Shown in pieces: positions 10,458 through 21,911 of a DNA stretch of 64,000 nucleotides. Under the pieces are notes generated by a model. The model saw nothing but the letters and a program-made list of their open reading frames with translations, was not told the DNA's origin and ran no database searches. The DNA lies in NCBI GenBank assembly GCA_037178625.1, contig CM074135.1, positions 1,304,001 through 1,368,000 on the forward strand. The letters are read 5' to 3'. Every line of letters begins with the position of its first letter. The first letter of the stretch is position 1. This stretch comes from Skeletonema tropicum (taxonomy: Eukaryota; Bacillariophyta; Thalassiosirophyceae; Thalassiosirales; Thalassiosiraceae). The translations under genes were made by a program, and so were the position numbers.

Positions 10458-12826
10458 ATGTCCAAGGCACCAAAGATCCTAAAGCGAAGCGAATCAGAGG
10501 AGGCGAAGGAGGAGGACGAGGCAACAGCCAGTCGCGATGAAGGCATCAATGTGGCCCTCTCCTGGATTCTACATAACAATTGCACATCCAATGTGCAGCT
10601 TGCCGCTATTTCCAATGTTTGCCGTGACTGGAGGAAAATTGTGACGGATGCTGTGGCGAGGGAGGCGCTCGAATTAGTTTATAATAATGATGATCTTCTA
10701 TCGGAACAACAATCTTCTTCTTCAACACTGAAGACTCTGTTAGTGACTGACATGGCACGGGGGACTGGTGATTCGACAAAAAGGATCGACAGAAGACAGT
10801 AATACGGACGGATCTTTCTGCCTTGCATGGTTTGCACCATCTGGGATACAATTAACTTCTGTGCACCTAGAAGATGATGACGGTGGGAACAACGATGATG
10901 ATGATGATGGGCATAGTAATGTCGTCTCAATCACAAAAACTACAAAATCCAACGGCTCGGGCAAAAGAGTTACTTGCTGCAATGAGTGGAGGGGTTATAC
11001 TCATGCGTCAGAAGTTTTGATTCCTTTGGGATATGCTACCAGTTTTATTCATGGGGTATTTGATGCCACTTCCAAACTTGCGTTTGGTAAAGAGATTGCC
11101 CCTAATGCAACATCATCATCATTATCAACACAACACTCACCGAGCCATGAATACAATACAACCTTTTCAGTTCGTGGTGCGACGCTGGCTCGACCAGAAG
11201 GATTTTGTCTCTGCCTTGACGGTGACTACATTGAGCACACCCACTCGTCAAACTTTCAAAAGCCTCCCCATGCATCAACTGAAATGACACCATCGGATGT
11301 AGATGACTGGATGGTGGAATACCTCGATGATCCATCGCTTGTGGATACGGGACTTACACCCAACCAAAGGGCAAAGAAACAAAGAGATCTTGGTAGAGTT
11401 CTTCTCCCTAGAGTTATCATGTCGACGCGTCGAAAATACCCTCTGTTACATCGTTTCGCTGATACAGATGACGATCGCAAATTGACACAACCTAGCATTG
11501 GTAATAATGGTAACAAGCTACCTCGACTGGATCAAATCAATGCTCGGGGTTCGCCACATAAGCACCTTCCATTTGAAAAGCGACAACGTGCCGTACAATT
11601 TCTGAACCCCGATCGAAGCCAGGCTGTCAGGATGATTACACCAAATTTTGACTGTGGGCCAATTCATGGTCCAATTACTGCATTTGTCGTTGCCGTATCA
11701 ACTGAGGATGGTTGCTTCTTTTCTGGAAGATCGTGTCGATATGAGTTTGGGCATATGGTAAGTTTCTCATTTCATCTGTGTTAGTTGGTTTGCACCGATT
11801 AAGACGATACTCACGCGAAACATTGAATGATAGTATCCAACAAGTTCACGAGATATGCAAAATGACATGAGTCCAATTTGTATTGCGACAGGTAAAAACA
11901 CCGAAAAGAAGCACGGCAAATCAAGGACTAAACCCGCACCAATAAGTAGATCATTGGATTCCTCTTCAGAAGATGACGTAGATAGCAGTTTCTCTGAAGA
12001 ATCTATGCATTGTCTCTGCAAGTTTGATTCTGGCGATCCATTTCAGCCGAGAGATCCGAGCATTGAGGATACTACTGAGGATTGCACCTACCGAGGACGC
12101 ACCGGTCCTGGCTTGTGGCATTGCTATACAGCTGTCTTTGACGGGCAAAATTCCATCATTCGTGTTGATGGATGCACAGAACCAGCCCAAACGAGAGAGG
12201 ACTTTGACGATGAGAGCGATATCGATGATGCTGACAAAGCATGTAATGCAAGCAAGTATGTAGGCTCTGGCTTTTTAGATGGGCTTACCATTGGGTCAGA
12301 TCATCAGTTCGATATGTCTCTATGCTACGGAGAGATTGAAGGAGAAAGTGGGCAAGGGTGAGTTCGATTTTCGCGTCAATGCATATGGCTTGATCAGATT
12401 GGCCTTCGTTGTACACTAACATATGCCACTTGCTCATCTGTTTTGGATTCAGAGCTATTGCAGAGCTAGTAATTTTCAAGGGAAGAATGGAGGATGATGA
12501 TATCGAGCAAGTTGAAAAGTTCTTGATGGAGAAACATGGCATTCTCTCGGCTACAGAAAAAGTTGAGTATATTACCGAAAGAAAACAGTAAACGTTCAAA
12601 GCAAATCAATATTGAGTCGCACTGGCAAGAGGACGAGTGGACAAGGCAAGCTCACGCATTGATTGATCAACGTCCACCGTGGAAATTGGTTTCAGAGCCT
12701 ATACCGTTGAGGGTTCTTGCCAATCATCCAACTGTAGTTTGGCAACGTGTATCACAAATTACTGGTGCCCCAGTGAGAATAGCACGGATAGGAGCCAGAA
12801 AATCAAATGGATCCAGTGATTGGTAA
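10458..12826 (+). CDS. F-box-like protein with a LamG/concanavalin-like C-terminal domain
   Basis: A short N-terminal helical region (around SNVQLAAISNVCRDWRKIV) resembles an F-box. A long middle part follows, then a C-terminal region with LWHCYTAVFDG, a DGLTIGSD segment and a final GAIAELVIFKGRM strand, typical of LamG/ConA-like folds. Introns: 11758-11833 (GTAAGT...TAG) and 12358-12452 (GTGAGT...CAG), both restoring frame exactly. Two +1 frame changes remain, one in 10745-10802 and one in 12536-12591. In both, the old frame ends at CAG-TAA. A role as a ubiquitin-ligase adaptor would be inference only. I do not recognise a named orthologue. Confidence 0.65.
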
Positions 12827-12950
12827 TGAGAGTGAACTTGTTAGTTAGTGAGGCCCAAAAACTATGTTCAAAACAAAATGAACTCAATAATCTGCTGCAA
12901 GTAAATATTGTACCTCAGATTTTTGTATTGTTATTCTAAGATCGCTCTGG

Positions 12951-13500
12951 TGTCACAACCCACAACCCACGAAGACCACAAACATGGGTCTTCACAAGTG
13001 AATGTGTAGTTAGCCCAAATTCCAAAAGGCTCAAACACGGGTCTTAGGAGGTATCTCGCTTCCCTAATTCATTCACTAAGTAGACAATAAGTACTCATGT
13101 CTAACGAGCACTTCCCGCGGACTTGTTAGTCCATTCGTTGGAAAGACGTGTAATGCCCGAAGGCCAAGTTACACACACAATCATGTCTAAGTATCTGAGT
13201 CTATCACTGTATCTCAAAGTCTCTAGCGAGGTCTTCCGTGATCACTTAGGTACTCCTAAATAAGTACTAAGTATGTTATGATCGCGCGCGGGTAAGTAAG
13301 GCTAGTACATAAGTACAACTAAAGCCCGCAACTCACAAGACACCGCGACCTCTCTCTAGACGTGTCTTCACAAATGCCTGAGCAAAAATAAAATCACGAA
13401 TAGGAATAGCTAGGCCCAAGGCCCAAAAACTCACGAAACCTCTACAAACAGTTCAGCTTTCACGTCAACACTTGATTTTGTCTGTCCTTAATTTATAACA
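12951..13500. repeat. Possible solo LTR-like block
   Basis: The 1.1-kb gap between genes (12827-13922) holds no supported CDS. A 550-bp segment starts TGTCACAACC and ends TTTATAACA, matching the TG...CA ends of Ty1/copia-type long terminal repeats, and has internal short repeats (GGGTCTT, AAGTACT). No target-site duplication is visible and there is no second copy in the window, so this is weak. Confidence 0.25.
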
Positions 13501-13922
13501 CATTACCTGATGTTTAAATGAAAAATCCGACTTCATTATCCCTACTTAGACTTCCAGTTCATGCATGAATGTAAATATCCGGTTTGCACTCCCGCAAAGG
13601 CTGATGATGTCATTCCATGCTTCATTTCTCCGAACCCGGCATTGTCGCTATGAGCTTCTTTCTCAGCTTCCGCCACTGGTTTATGTCTTAACATGCCGTT
13701 CTTCCATGCCGTTCTTGCCGTTCTTCTCAGGAAGATGCGGGATCTGGCCGACATAACCAGAAGGCCGCCAGCTGCGTACAGGAATTCTCATACGCAAATG
13801 CAGCTCGATCAGCAAATGCCAGCACGCATAATAACTGCCCAGACACCAGGAATAAACAATAACACTAACGACGCCATTGCATTGCTTCAGAATTTCAACA
13901 TCCTCTAGAAAATAGACGACAC

Positions 13923-14738
13923 ATGCTCAAAGTCTCGGTGCCAACTGACACGATGGTTCTAAGCAACAGTTTTCCCAGTGCGCTGCAGCGTGCCTTTACT
14001 CTCCGTCGAAAGAATTCTGACAGAGACGATGTTAGTTCCAAGATAGATGGTCGCAAGGTGTCAATAGACCAAACTGTGACGACAAGAGAAGACAGCCAGC
14101 AGATGAATGACATGGCGGATACGAATCGTCGCCCTTCCTATGACCTAGATTTTGTGGACCAGCCGGAACGTGCTCGTACAGATGCACTCATCGGCGACGG
14201 TCACCCCAACGGCGACTATAGTGAAAGGATGACCCACTCTCTCTCTGACCCGGCCCTCTATGTCCAGCACCACAACCCTGCTGGGCATTATTCTTACGTT
14301 GATTATTACGCGCCAGTGCCGCAGCATCAGCAACGTTTGACTCAATCTTTTCAAGGGTTTGGAAGGAATGTGAGAAACCCTCTGCATATGCAGCCCTCTC
14401 CTCCTCCTCCTCCCATGGGTCTACCTCCAAACTACTACAACTATAGACAAACAGCCCCTCAAAACGACAAGGTGCATGTGGACACTACTCTCCAAGCTCG
14501 CATTGAGGCCCTCCAGATTCAAGAACAGCTTCTTGGGATCGCCCATCCTGATGTAATTTTTGCCTTGGCAGGAATTGCCAAGTTATATGAGAAGCGAGGA
14601 GATCACGCTCAAGCGGTCAAAATTATGAAGGAGAGCCAGATGCGCTCAATCATGGCAAAGAGCGCTCCTCAAGTTAATCCCAATCGATCATCTCAAGACG
14701 TTGAGGATGTTCCAATCGAGATTTCATTTCCTCGCTAG
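13923..14738 (+). CDS. Proline-rich protein with a C-terminal TPR-like hairpin
   Basis: 271 codons, one exon. The N-terminal two thirds is polar, with a run of five prolines (PSPPPPPMG) and Tyr-rich patches, likely disordered. Near residues 185-240 an amphipathic helical pair (QARIEALQIQEQLLGIAHPDV... LAGIAKLYEKRGDHAQAVKI, with breaks) matches the kinesin-light-chain type of tetratricopeptide repeat. A second in-frame ATG at 13953 is an alternative start. Function unknown; a single TPR suggests a protein-binding role. Convergent with the next gene, about 350 bp apart. Confidence 0.6.
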   Translation: MLKVSVPTDTMVLSNSFPSALQRAFTLRRKNSDRDDVSSKIDGRKVSIDQTVTTREDSQQMNDMADTNRRPSYDLDFVDQPERARTDALIGDGHPNGDYSERMTHSLSDPALYVQHHNPAGHYSYVDYYAPVPQHQQRLTQSFQGFGRNVRNPLHMQPSPPPPPMGLPPNYYNYRQTAPQNDKVHVDTTLQARIEALQIQEQLLGIAHPDVIFALAGIAKLYEKRGDHAQAVKIMKESQMRSIMAKSAPQVNPNRSSQDVEDVPIEISFPR

Positions 14739-15088
14739 ATCCAAGTCAGATTTTGTAAGGAGAGAGACATGCCTTTCAGTCAAGTCACCGCTATTGACTA
14801 GTCTCTCTCTGTTGTGACCGATCGCACACTGTATATATTACGTTTTTGACCTTTTGAAGGTCTCCAATTTTGATTTTCTCCATGTTCACACTGACATGTA
14901 TCTTAGTATGTACCACAACCCCAACTCCCAATCGATTTTCATTATTGTGGCATCGCCAATGGAAAATGTGTAGCCCCTTTTAGAATAGAGAATTTCCTAA
15001 TATAATGGCGAGTTACTGTTTATTTACTGAATGTCGTTTGTACTATGATTGCATGATTTGAAAGTACCTTCGGTACACCGTATTTAGA

Positions 15089-16591
15089 TTATATTGTCTT
15101 CGGCTTGTCTTCACTCTCCTTCCCTGATTCTCGCTGGTTCAACAACGACTTCCTGTAACGCTGCATCGCTTCTTCACGGAAGGAGTAGGGAAAGAGCACT
15201 TCTTTGAAATTGGCAATGATACCTTTGCTGCAGAGTTGAAATAACAATGGGTGTTGGTAAATGAGTCATAAATGAAGAATCAGTCTAAAACTCAAGCCAA
15301 TACTCACTTGTAAATGTTTGTGGGCAACTCCCCAGGATCCATAACTTCACTGTCAGACAAAGAAGATGCAGATTGCTGCAACAATTCTCCTCTCGGACCA
15401 GTGCATCCAACGTCAACGTCTGATAATTCCCCTGCTGGTACATACGAAGGAGAGGAGTTATTATTGTTTGTTTTCTTAGTTGCATCTTCCTGCAGCGATT
15501 GTTCATACTTTTGTTTCTCTTTCTTGTGCCATCTACGAACGCTTTTCCATTTGAAAAACTAGGAAAGCACAGTTGAATGTTGGCAATCGAACATAATAGA
15601 AGCATGAGAGGTCAGGTGCAATTATATCTACACTCACCTCATTTGTTGTCATGTTGTTGGCAGTAATATACAGATGGAAAGCTAAAAATAGACAAAGAAC
15701 TACCGACATCACCGACATGAGGATGAAAATTGAGCACAGCTGCATATGCCTGAGAAACAAGTAGTGGAACACAATCCAATAGTCGGCTTGTACCTCAGCT
15801 CCAGTAACGGCATTGAAAAAGGAAGCATTTAGCAAATCTTTCTCCATTACTTCCCCATAGAGTATTCTGAACACTGCCCACGAGCCATAGAAGCACATGA
15901 CAACATGTACAGTCAAAAATAGTAGAAACCATCGATAGTTTTGTTCTCCTACTGCTTGGTTGATCCAGCCACAGAAATGATCAAACCGAGGCTAACCAAG
16001 AGTAGTTGTTACAATGTTAGATAAGATATGAAAAGAAGAATATGTTCCAAATGCACTTATAAAATAATGAGCACTTACCACATGTCTCCGTGTGAAACGA
16101 TCATATTTGCTACGAGCAATTTTGCGTATCTTCAAAGTAGGGCAAATCTGATTCTTGTACAGAACATCGTCATATGGATAGTGGTCAAACAACGGCATTG
16201 TTCTCGTCGTCACGCTCCCAGGTGAAGTGTTGCATGCATAGTGAAATGATGACATGCACATTAGGAATACGACGTATCCCGAATATTGATGATAGGAGTG
16301 GATGTAGTTCGATTTTTCAATCTCTTCGTATCCGTAGCAAAACATAATTGACCACGATCCAAGGACAACTGTGAGATAGGTAATTTGAAAGGCACGTTCC
16401 ATTAATGTTTGCAAATGAGACATAACTTTCGTTCCCAAGGTTGTTTCCAGCTGTTGATGCAAAAATGAAGGCAATTCTTTGGTACAGAATCTTGCGACAT
16501 TGCTTGTATCTGGGTCGGCAATGATGCAGGCGTAGAGCACAAATATTGCGAATAGCAGAAAGGCAATGGCCGCAGTCGTTATGATTATCAT
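15089..16591 (-). CDS. DHHC-like palmitoyltransferase family protein with a DHFC motif
   Basis: Four exons join cleanly: 16591-16079, 15991-15638, 15558-15308, 15227-15089. Introns of 87, 79 and 80 nt all have GT-AG ends. Two membrane helices precede the core and two follow. The core reads ARSKYDRFTRRHVPRFDHFC then GWINQAVGEQNYRWFLLF, which aligns with the cysteine-rich domain of protein S-acyltransferases. The catalytic motif is DHFC instead of DHHC, and most zinc-binding Cys/His of that domain are replaced. The catalytic Cys is kept, so activity is possible but not assured. The C-terminal tail is soluble and Ser-rich. Confidence 0.75.
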
Positions 16592-16870
16592 CGTTGATCA
16601 ATCTTCTTTAGTGAGTGTGCATGGACTGCGATGTTGGCTGGTGTTGGCCGGTGTTGGCCGGCCACCATTGTCAAGCTGCAACGTCGTATTGTAACAGTAA
16701 CAGAGGTGCGGCTGTGAAAAATGACGACCATTTTTAGAACATCGGTTTCGAGTTTTAGGAAACCACACACCTGAAGATAGAACCGATCGAGTGACATAAA
16801 GAGCAAGAGCAATCTCATGCTCACTCCTTATGTCTTCACAATATATTGGCATGCTACAACCATAGCAACC

Positions 16871-18552
16871 ATGGCCGTCCTCAGGTCAATCAAACTTACG
16901 CTCCTACTTGCGGCTCTTGCGGTCGCGGGCACTGCTGGTGAGAGTGGTGAGCTTCGTAGCAATCACATCCGCTCCAAAGTCCAAGTGAACGACGTCGCTG
17001 TTGACACTACCACAACATCTTCTTCTCAGCCAAAAACTTTGGTAGATGCTGCCGAGGAGTTCGTTGACTTTGAAGTCGATCTTCTCAAGCGTCGGCTTCA
17101 GAACAAAGTCGAAACCACCGAACGATGCAACACCTGGTGCATGCTGAAGCAATCTTTGCTTCAGACCATCATCGGCTTGTTGCTCATCTGCTTCTCTCCA
17201 TGTTTGATGTGGAAGAACGAAGGCCGTCATGTCAAGGAGCTACGTCGTATTGATTTCTGCAAGAACAAAGCAGTTGTAATTGACAACTCAGAGTTCCCTA
17301 CTGACGAAGACACGGGTGAACTTGTTTACTTTGTAGGTCAGGTTAGTGTCGATGATGATGCTCTAGACTTAAAATCTGGAGCACTCAACATCTCCTCTCC
17401 GCTCACCAAGGCCTTGGTAATTAAACGAACTTGCTCTATCTATCAGAAGTTCGAGCAAGCGGCTCAGCAAACCAAGAATGATATGATAGGAGCCGGTCAA
17501 ACAACAACTACGACGTATAGTATCAAAGAAGACTGGACGCCAATGGGACCTCAAGGACCGCTAGAGCACTTTCCTAACGATTCTAACTCAAGGGGTATTT
17601 GGGATGAGCTTGTGAGAGAAGATGGTGCATCCGAGGCTCCTGCTAGCACCAGCCTGCGTTGAATCTACCACCAAACCTACCGCCTGAGATGGCAGCGTTG
17701 TTACAACAAGTTGATCTGAATCAGAGTCCCCATTGTATCTCTGTCTCCAAATCTGCTCATGTTGGTGGCTTTGGACTTTCACGTGACATCATCATGTCCG
17801 AAAAGGCCGTCTTCCAGTCTAATTGGATGCAAGTTCCAGCAGAATTGATTCCTGATCATATTGAATCACTTCCGGAACTGCGTAAGGATCGTTACGGTAA
17901 CTTGACCACTGTTGAGGAGGGTGATCAGCCAACGAATGGGGATGTGATGATCAAGTTTGAGTACATCGCCGATGGCTTTGATGCATCCTTCATTGTACAG
18001 CAAGTACTCCTTGATGCCGATCCAGAGGCAGGAATGCCAGAATTCAAGTTCGGTGTCGACAAGCAGAATGTCCATGATGAGAAATGTTGTGGAAAGATCA
18101 CTGACGACCTTGGCGTGATTTGGATGGTTCGTGCAGGGAGACATGACCTCAAGGAAATGATTTCGATGGCCAAGGAGGACGAAAAAAACATAACAAAGAT
18201 ATTGCGCATAGTGTGCTGGATTCTTCTGGTTGCTGGCTGGATGATGCTCTTCAGCATTTTCACTACACTTCTGTCGACTCTTCCTATTCTCGGTGCTTTG
18301 GGAGGTGCGGCATTCTTCATTGTGTCCTTGATCGTTGGAACTGTATGTTGCTGTGCAGTAACAGCTGTTGCATACTTCCGCTATCGTCCTTTCATCACTA
18401 CCATCATCCTTGCCATTGCTGGAGGTATCGCAGGCATTATTATTTGGAGGCTTAACGACGCCAATGAAGCCAGCATCCAGCCTACGATGGCACCAGTCTT
18501 TGCACCAAAGTTCTTGTTGGAGCCTGAAGAGTTGGCTTTGGAGTCTTACTAA
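16871..18552 (+). CDS. TMEM43-like endomembrane protein
   Basis: ATG 16871 (context AACCATGG) begins a signal-anchor-like segment (LTLLLAALAVAG); an in-frame ATG at 16817 lies upstream. Features of the TMEM43/LUMA family: a hydrophobic stretch ending FSPCLMWKNEGR, a luminal domain with a TTTTYSIKEDW strand, VGGFGLSRD, a GDVMIKFEY strand, and several C-terminal membrane helices. The family sits in ER and inner nuclear membrane in animals. The frame changes between 17611 and 17653. A 41-nt GTGAGA...CACCAG intron at 17612-17652 would join the readings in phase 0. A net +2/-1 sequence change is the alternative. Convergent with the next gene, 58 bp between stops. Confidence 0.75.
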
Positions 18553-18610
18553 AAATTATATGGGGTTTGGGGTAATGTAGTTCTAGTTTAGATAAATACT
18601 TAAGTCATTC

Positions 18611-21455
18611 TTACTTTTTCTGTCTCTTTGTTGTCATTATCATCAATATTCTATTTTGAGTACCGACGACGTCTAATTTCGAGACCAGCTTAGGTTTCTC
18701 GCCTAGTGCAGATGCAGCTTCGGCTCGGACAAATTCACCTTCAAGAACATTCTTATTCTTCAATGTCAAGAAGACATCATTCACGGTCGATCCTGGTTTC
18801 ATCAATAGCACATCCCTTAGTGCAGGCTTGGTTTCATTCTTACCTCCTTGTAAAACGTACATATCTTTATTGCCATCCCAGGTTGAAGGAGCTGTTCCAC
18901 CAGCACTTGTGATGCAATTGATGAACCCTTTGCTTGGCAGTGACGGATCTCTAGTCGCAAAGTTATTGAAGCCCGGAAGTGGCGCATATGTTTGCATGTC
19001 TGCGACAGGAAAGACCAGAAGAGGACTTCTCAACGATAGTGCTTTCTGTAAGCACTTCCAAACTGATCCTTCAAAGTTGGACGCGACGGTAGACGCAACC
19101 GATTGGTGGAGACAGTGGTGGCGAATGAATCTCATTTCTTTGTCTGCAGACAAGGCTTGCGCCTCGAAGCATCCATGAATTGGTAGCTTGGACGTTATAT
19201 CCTCAATGAAAGGAATTGACGACGCTATGTCGTTTTTATTGAGTGCTAACCCCATCGGAAACCGTGCCATAACAAAAGCACTCACAAGACGGTAAAGATC
19301 ACCTTCGTCTAATGATTCCAAGTTGTCAAATACAGAATCCCGGCCATAGTTTTCACTTACAAACTTCTCTACTGCAGTGAAAACTTCCTCAACAAAACTT
19401 TGACTTTGTTTGTATCCACTGAACAGTCCAAGTAGCTTCGATCTGCCCCTACGGACGACACTATCCCATTTTTGCTTGATATTGGTGTACACCCATCGAA
19501 CAATCTCGTTGCTTATCCATTCAAGATCATTTATTGGATTGATTGTGTCAAGAACTTTGTTCCCTTCCGAGTCTGCCTTCCCACTAGCATCTAGTACATG
19601 TATCAAGACATCAGCATCTGTCAAATCATCAAGAAACTTGTTACCTTTCCCTCGACCTTCGTAAGCCCCAGGTACCAATCCTGCGACATCTTTTAAGACT
19701 ACTGGGATCAACCGCCTTCCATCTGCTCGTCCATGACAAGAGCCAAGAGGTATGCCTTTCTTCAGCAAAAACTCGCGTCCTTCTTCATCATCTTCGGGAC
19801 ATGAACCGTCCACAGTCGGCACAAAACAAAAACCAATGTTTGGATCTATTGTTGTGAATGGATGAGGTGCCATTGCAGCACCGCCTAAAATTATCCCATC
19901 TTCATCTTCACTGTCGTTGTTCTTTGTTGACGGCATTCCACCTCTCTGGCGAGCAAATGCTGTCGCTGCGTTGAAAAACGTGCTCTTGCCAGCGGAAGGT
20001 TTACCTACTAGACCGATTGTGAATTGCTTCCAAGACCCACCTTTGCCACTGTTGTTAGATCTTGTTTCCATCATTTCACACGCAATAAGCCATCCCTCTT
20101 GACGACACTTCTCTATTCTAGCATCACTTGCTGATAGGAGAGAAGATGTAAGAGACGACTCCTGAGTCTCATTGACGATAGCCTCATCTTCACTGACGCT
20201 CTTTTCCTCAGGCGGAACAGCAGCGAGTCCTTTTGCGAGTCCACCCTCTTCGAAGAACTCTCTCGCGGCATACACTACGCTCATCACGCACGGCATACCT
20301 TCCTCATCCTTCATCGTCAGTCTTAGCTTGTTCATTAGCAATTCACTTTGACTACTTGAGAACTCGAAATAGTTCATTTCATGCTTTAACGATATTATCG
20401 GTGAGCAGTCAGGGTACTCTGGAGGATACTCGACATGCAGAGAAACCGGTTTTGGTGGCCAAAGCTCTTGCTCTATTTCCCCATCTTCTGGTTGTAGCAA
20501 TATTGTATAACTAATTGGGTGCGTATATTTCCTACTCTCTTCGCTATAATCATCGGGGTCAGCATTGTCTGGGTCTATAAATTCTGTTTCTGACAAAAGT
20601 TGAAATGTTGGGAATATTTGTGACAAGGCATAAACTTCGTCAATTTGTGCTTGGGCGTGCTCTTCATCGGGAGATAATGCTTTACACGTTTCGACTTGCT
20701 GCTCATCAATCGATTGTAGCGTTCTCCAAAACATTACATATTGTTCAATGTCACGTGCCTTCACTGGAACATGATGGCCACCCTGATGGGTATGAATCAA
20801 CGCTTCATTGTATCTATCTGACAATTCCTTACTTTCACGAATTGGAACGAGTTTATCTGTTGATCCCATCACATGAAGGCTTGGTAGTGATATTGTGATG
20901 CTCTCATCAAAGTGAAAGTTGATGTTGTATTGGCTCCAAAGATCTTGGATGTAAGTTAAATTTGGTGGTATTGGACCGTCATACCCGCTGACATGAACAA
21001 CACTCCTTAAACCTCGAAATGCATCGCCATTGGTAACAGTGTGCAGGATTGAAATGATGTGGGCAAATCGAGATCCCTGACTGAATCCTAAAATTCCAAC
21101 AAATCCACCATCATCATTCCATAGCTGTTGAATCCTGGTTATCGATTCTTCGAGGCCATGATATGTGTTTCCTTTACGATGCCACCAAGTTCTCTGCCAC
21201 TGTCGTGTCGACACTGAATCGTCGTTATCGTGACAACTCTCCTCGAGGTCCTCATCACCATCGGCAAATAGGAAAGGAGCGTCTGGTGCTACAAATTCCA
21301 ACTTGGAGCTCTTTCGACACAGCTTTTTGCAGCTTGGCTAAACGACCTAGAAGTAGCTCCCCTGTTTGACGATTGCCGTGCAGCACGAGGATTTTGTTGC
21401 CTACAGCCCATGTTGGAGGCTTAGGAAGTTGCTTTTGCCACTTTTGAAGTGGATG
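18611..21455 (-). CDS. FSH1-type serine hydrolase / RWD / YchF-YGR210-type GTPase fusion
   Basis: One uninterrupted reading of 896 codons (18611-21301) carries three parts. First an FSH1-like alpha/beta hydrolase with Ser in GFSQG (about residue 75), Asp in GSTDK (149) and His in QGGHH (176). Then an RWD domain (about 215-352). Then an Obg/YchF-superfamily GTPase with G1 GKPSAGKST (about 433), TTIDPNIG, DVAGLVPG and NKND, and a TGS-like C-terminus. The 896-codon reading starts at TTG. Upstream in another frame lies the missing hydrolase N-terminus (KILVLHGNRQTGELLLGRL), open to 21455 and joined by a +1 change near 21300. No ATG fits, so a 5' exon is missing. RWD plus GTPase suggests a translation-related role. 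Confidence 0.75.
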
Positions 21456-21911
21456 TCACTACTTCTATCAAGCGCAGCTGGGAGCAACAGCTAGCGGAGG
21501 CCGCAGCTAGGCGAGTGAGGAGGGTTATGGGCATGGGAAGCTCTATGGTGCCTGGTGCCTGTGCCTAGTGCGAAGGTTGAGGGAGGTGGGAGGCAAGAGC
21601 AACTATCTTTTCGGGCTAAAAAGAGGGCTTCTCCCTCACTGTAGGTTTTCACATAGGCCAAATCGGATATAAATAATACGAAAACGAACACCAGAGCTTT
21701 GTCTGGTAGTCCCCAGTAGTTTTCTTGGGGGTTTCCTTGGGGCAAGAGGCTAACCTGCATACCATCAGACACCTGACATCCCATCACCCAACACCCAAAG
21801 CAACACAACATCTAAGCCAAAGCGATAGCAAGGAGGATAGGACATCATTGCCTACAATACAGCAAAATCAGTCGATAAACCTACGCACGTTATAATCTTT
21901 TTCTTGTACTG
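21456..21911. other. Divergent intergenic region
   Basis: About 450 bp between the incomplete 5' end of the hydrolase-GTPase gene and the MYND gene. It may include the missing first exon of the former. A reverse-strand reading at 21491-21811 has no recognisable domain. Nothing else supportable. Confidence 0.4.

Noticed and set aside
12562..12588. 27-nt GT...CAG intron at the second F-box-gene discontinuity
   Set aside because: Its length is a multiple of three and cannot restore the frame.
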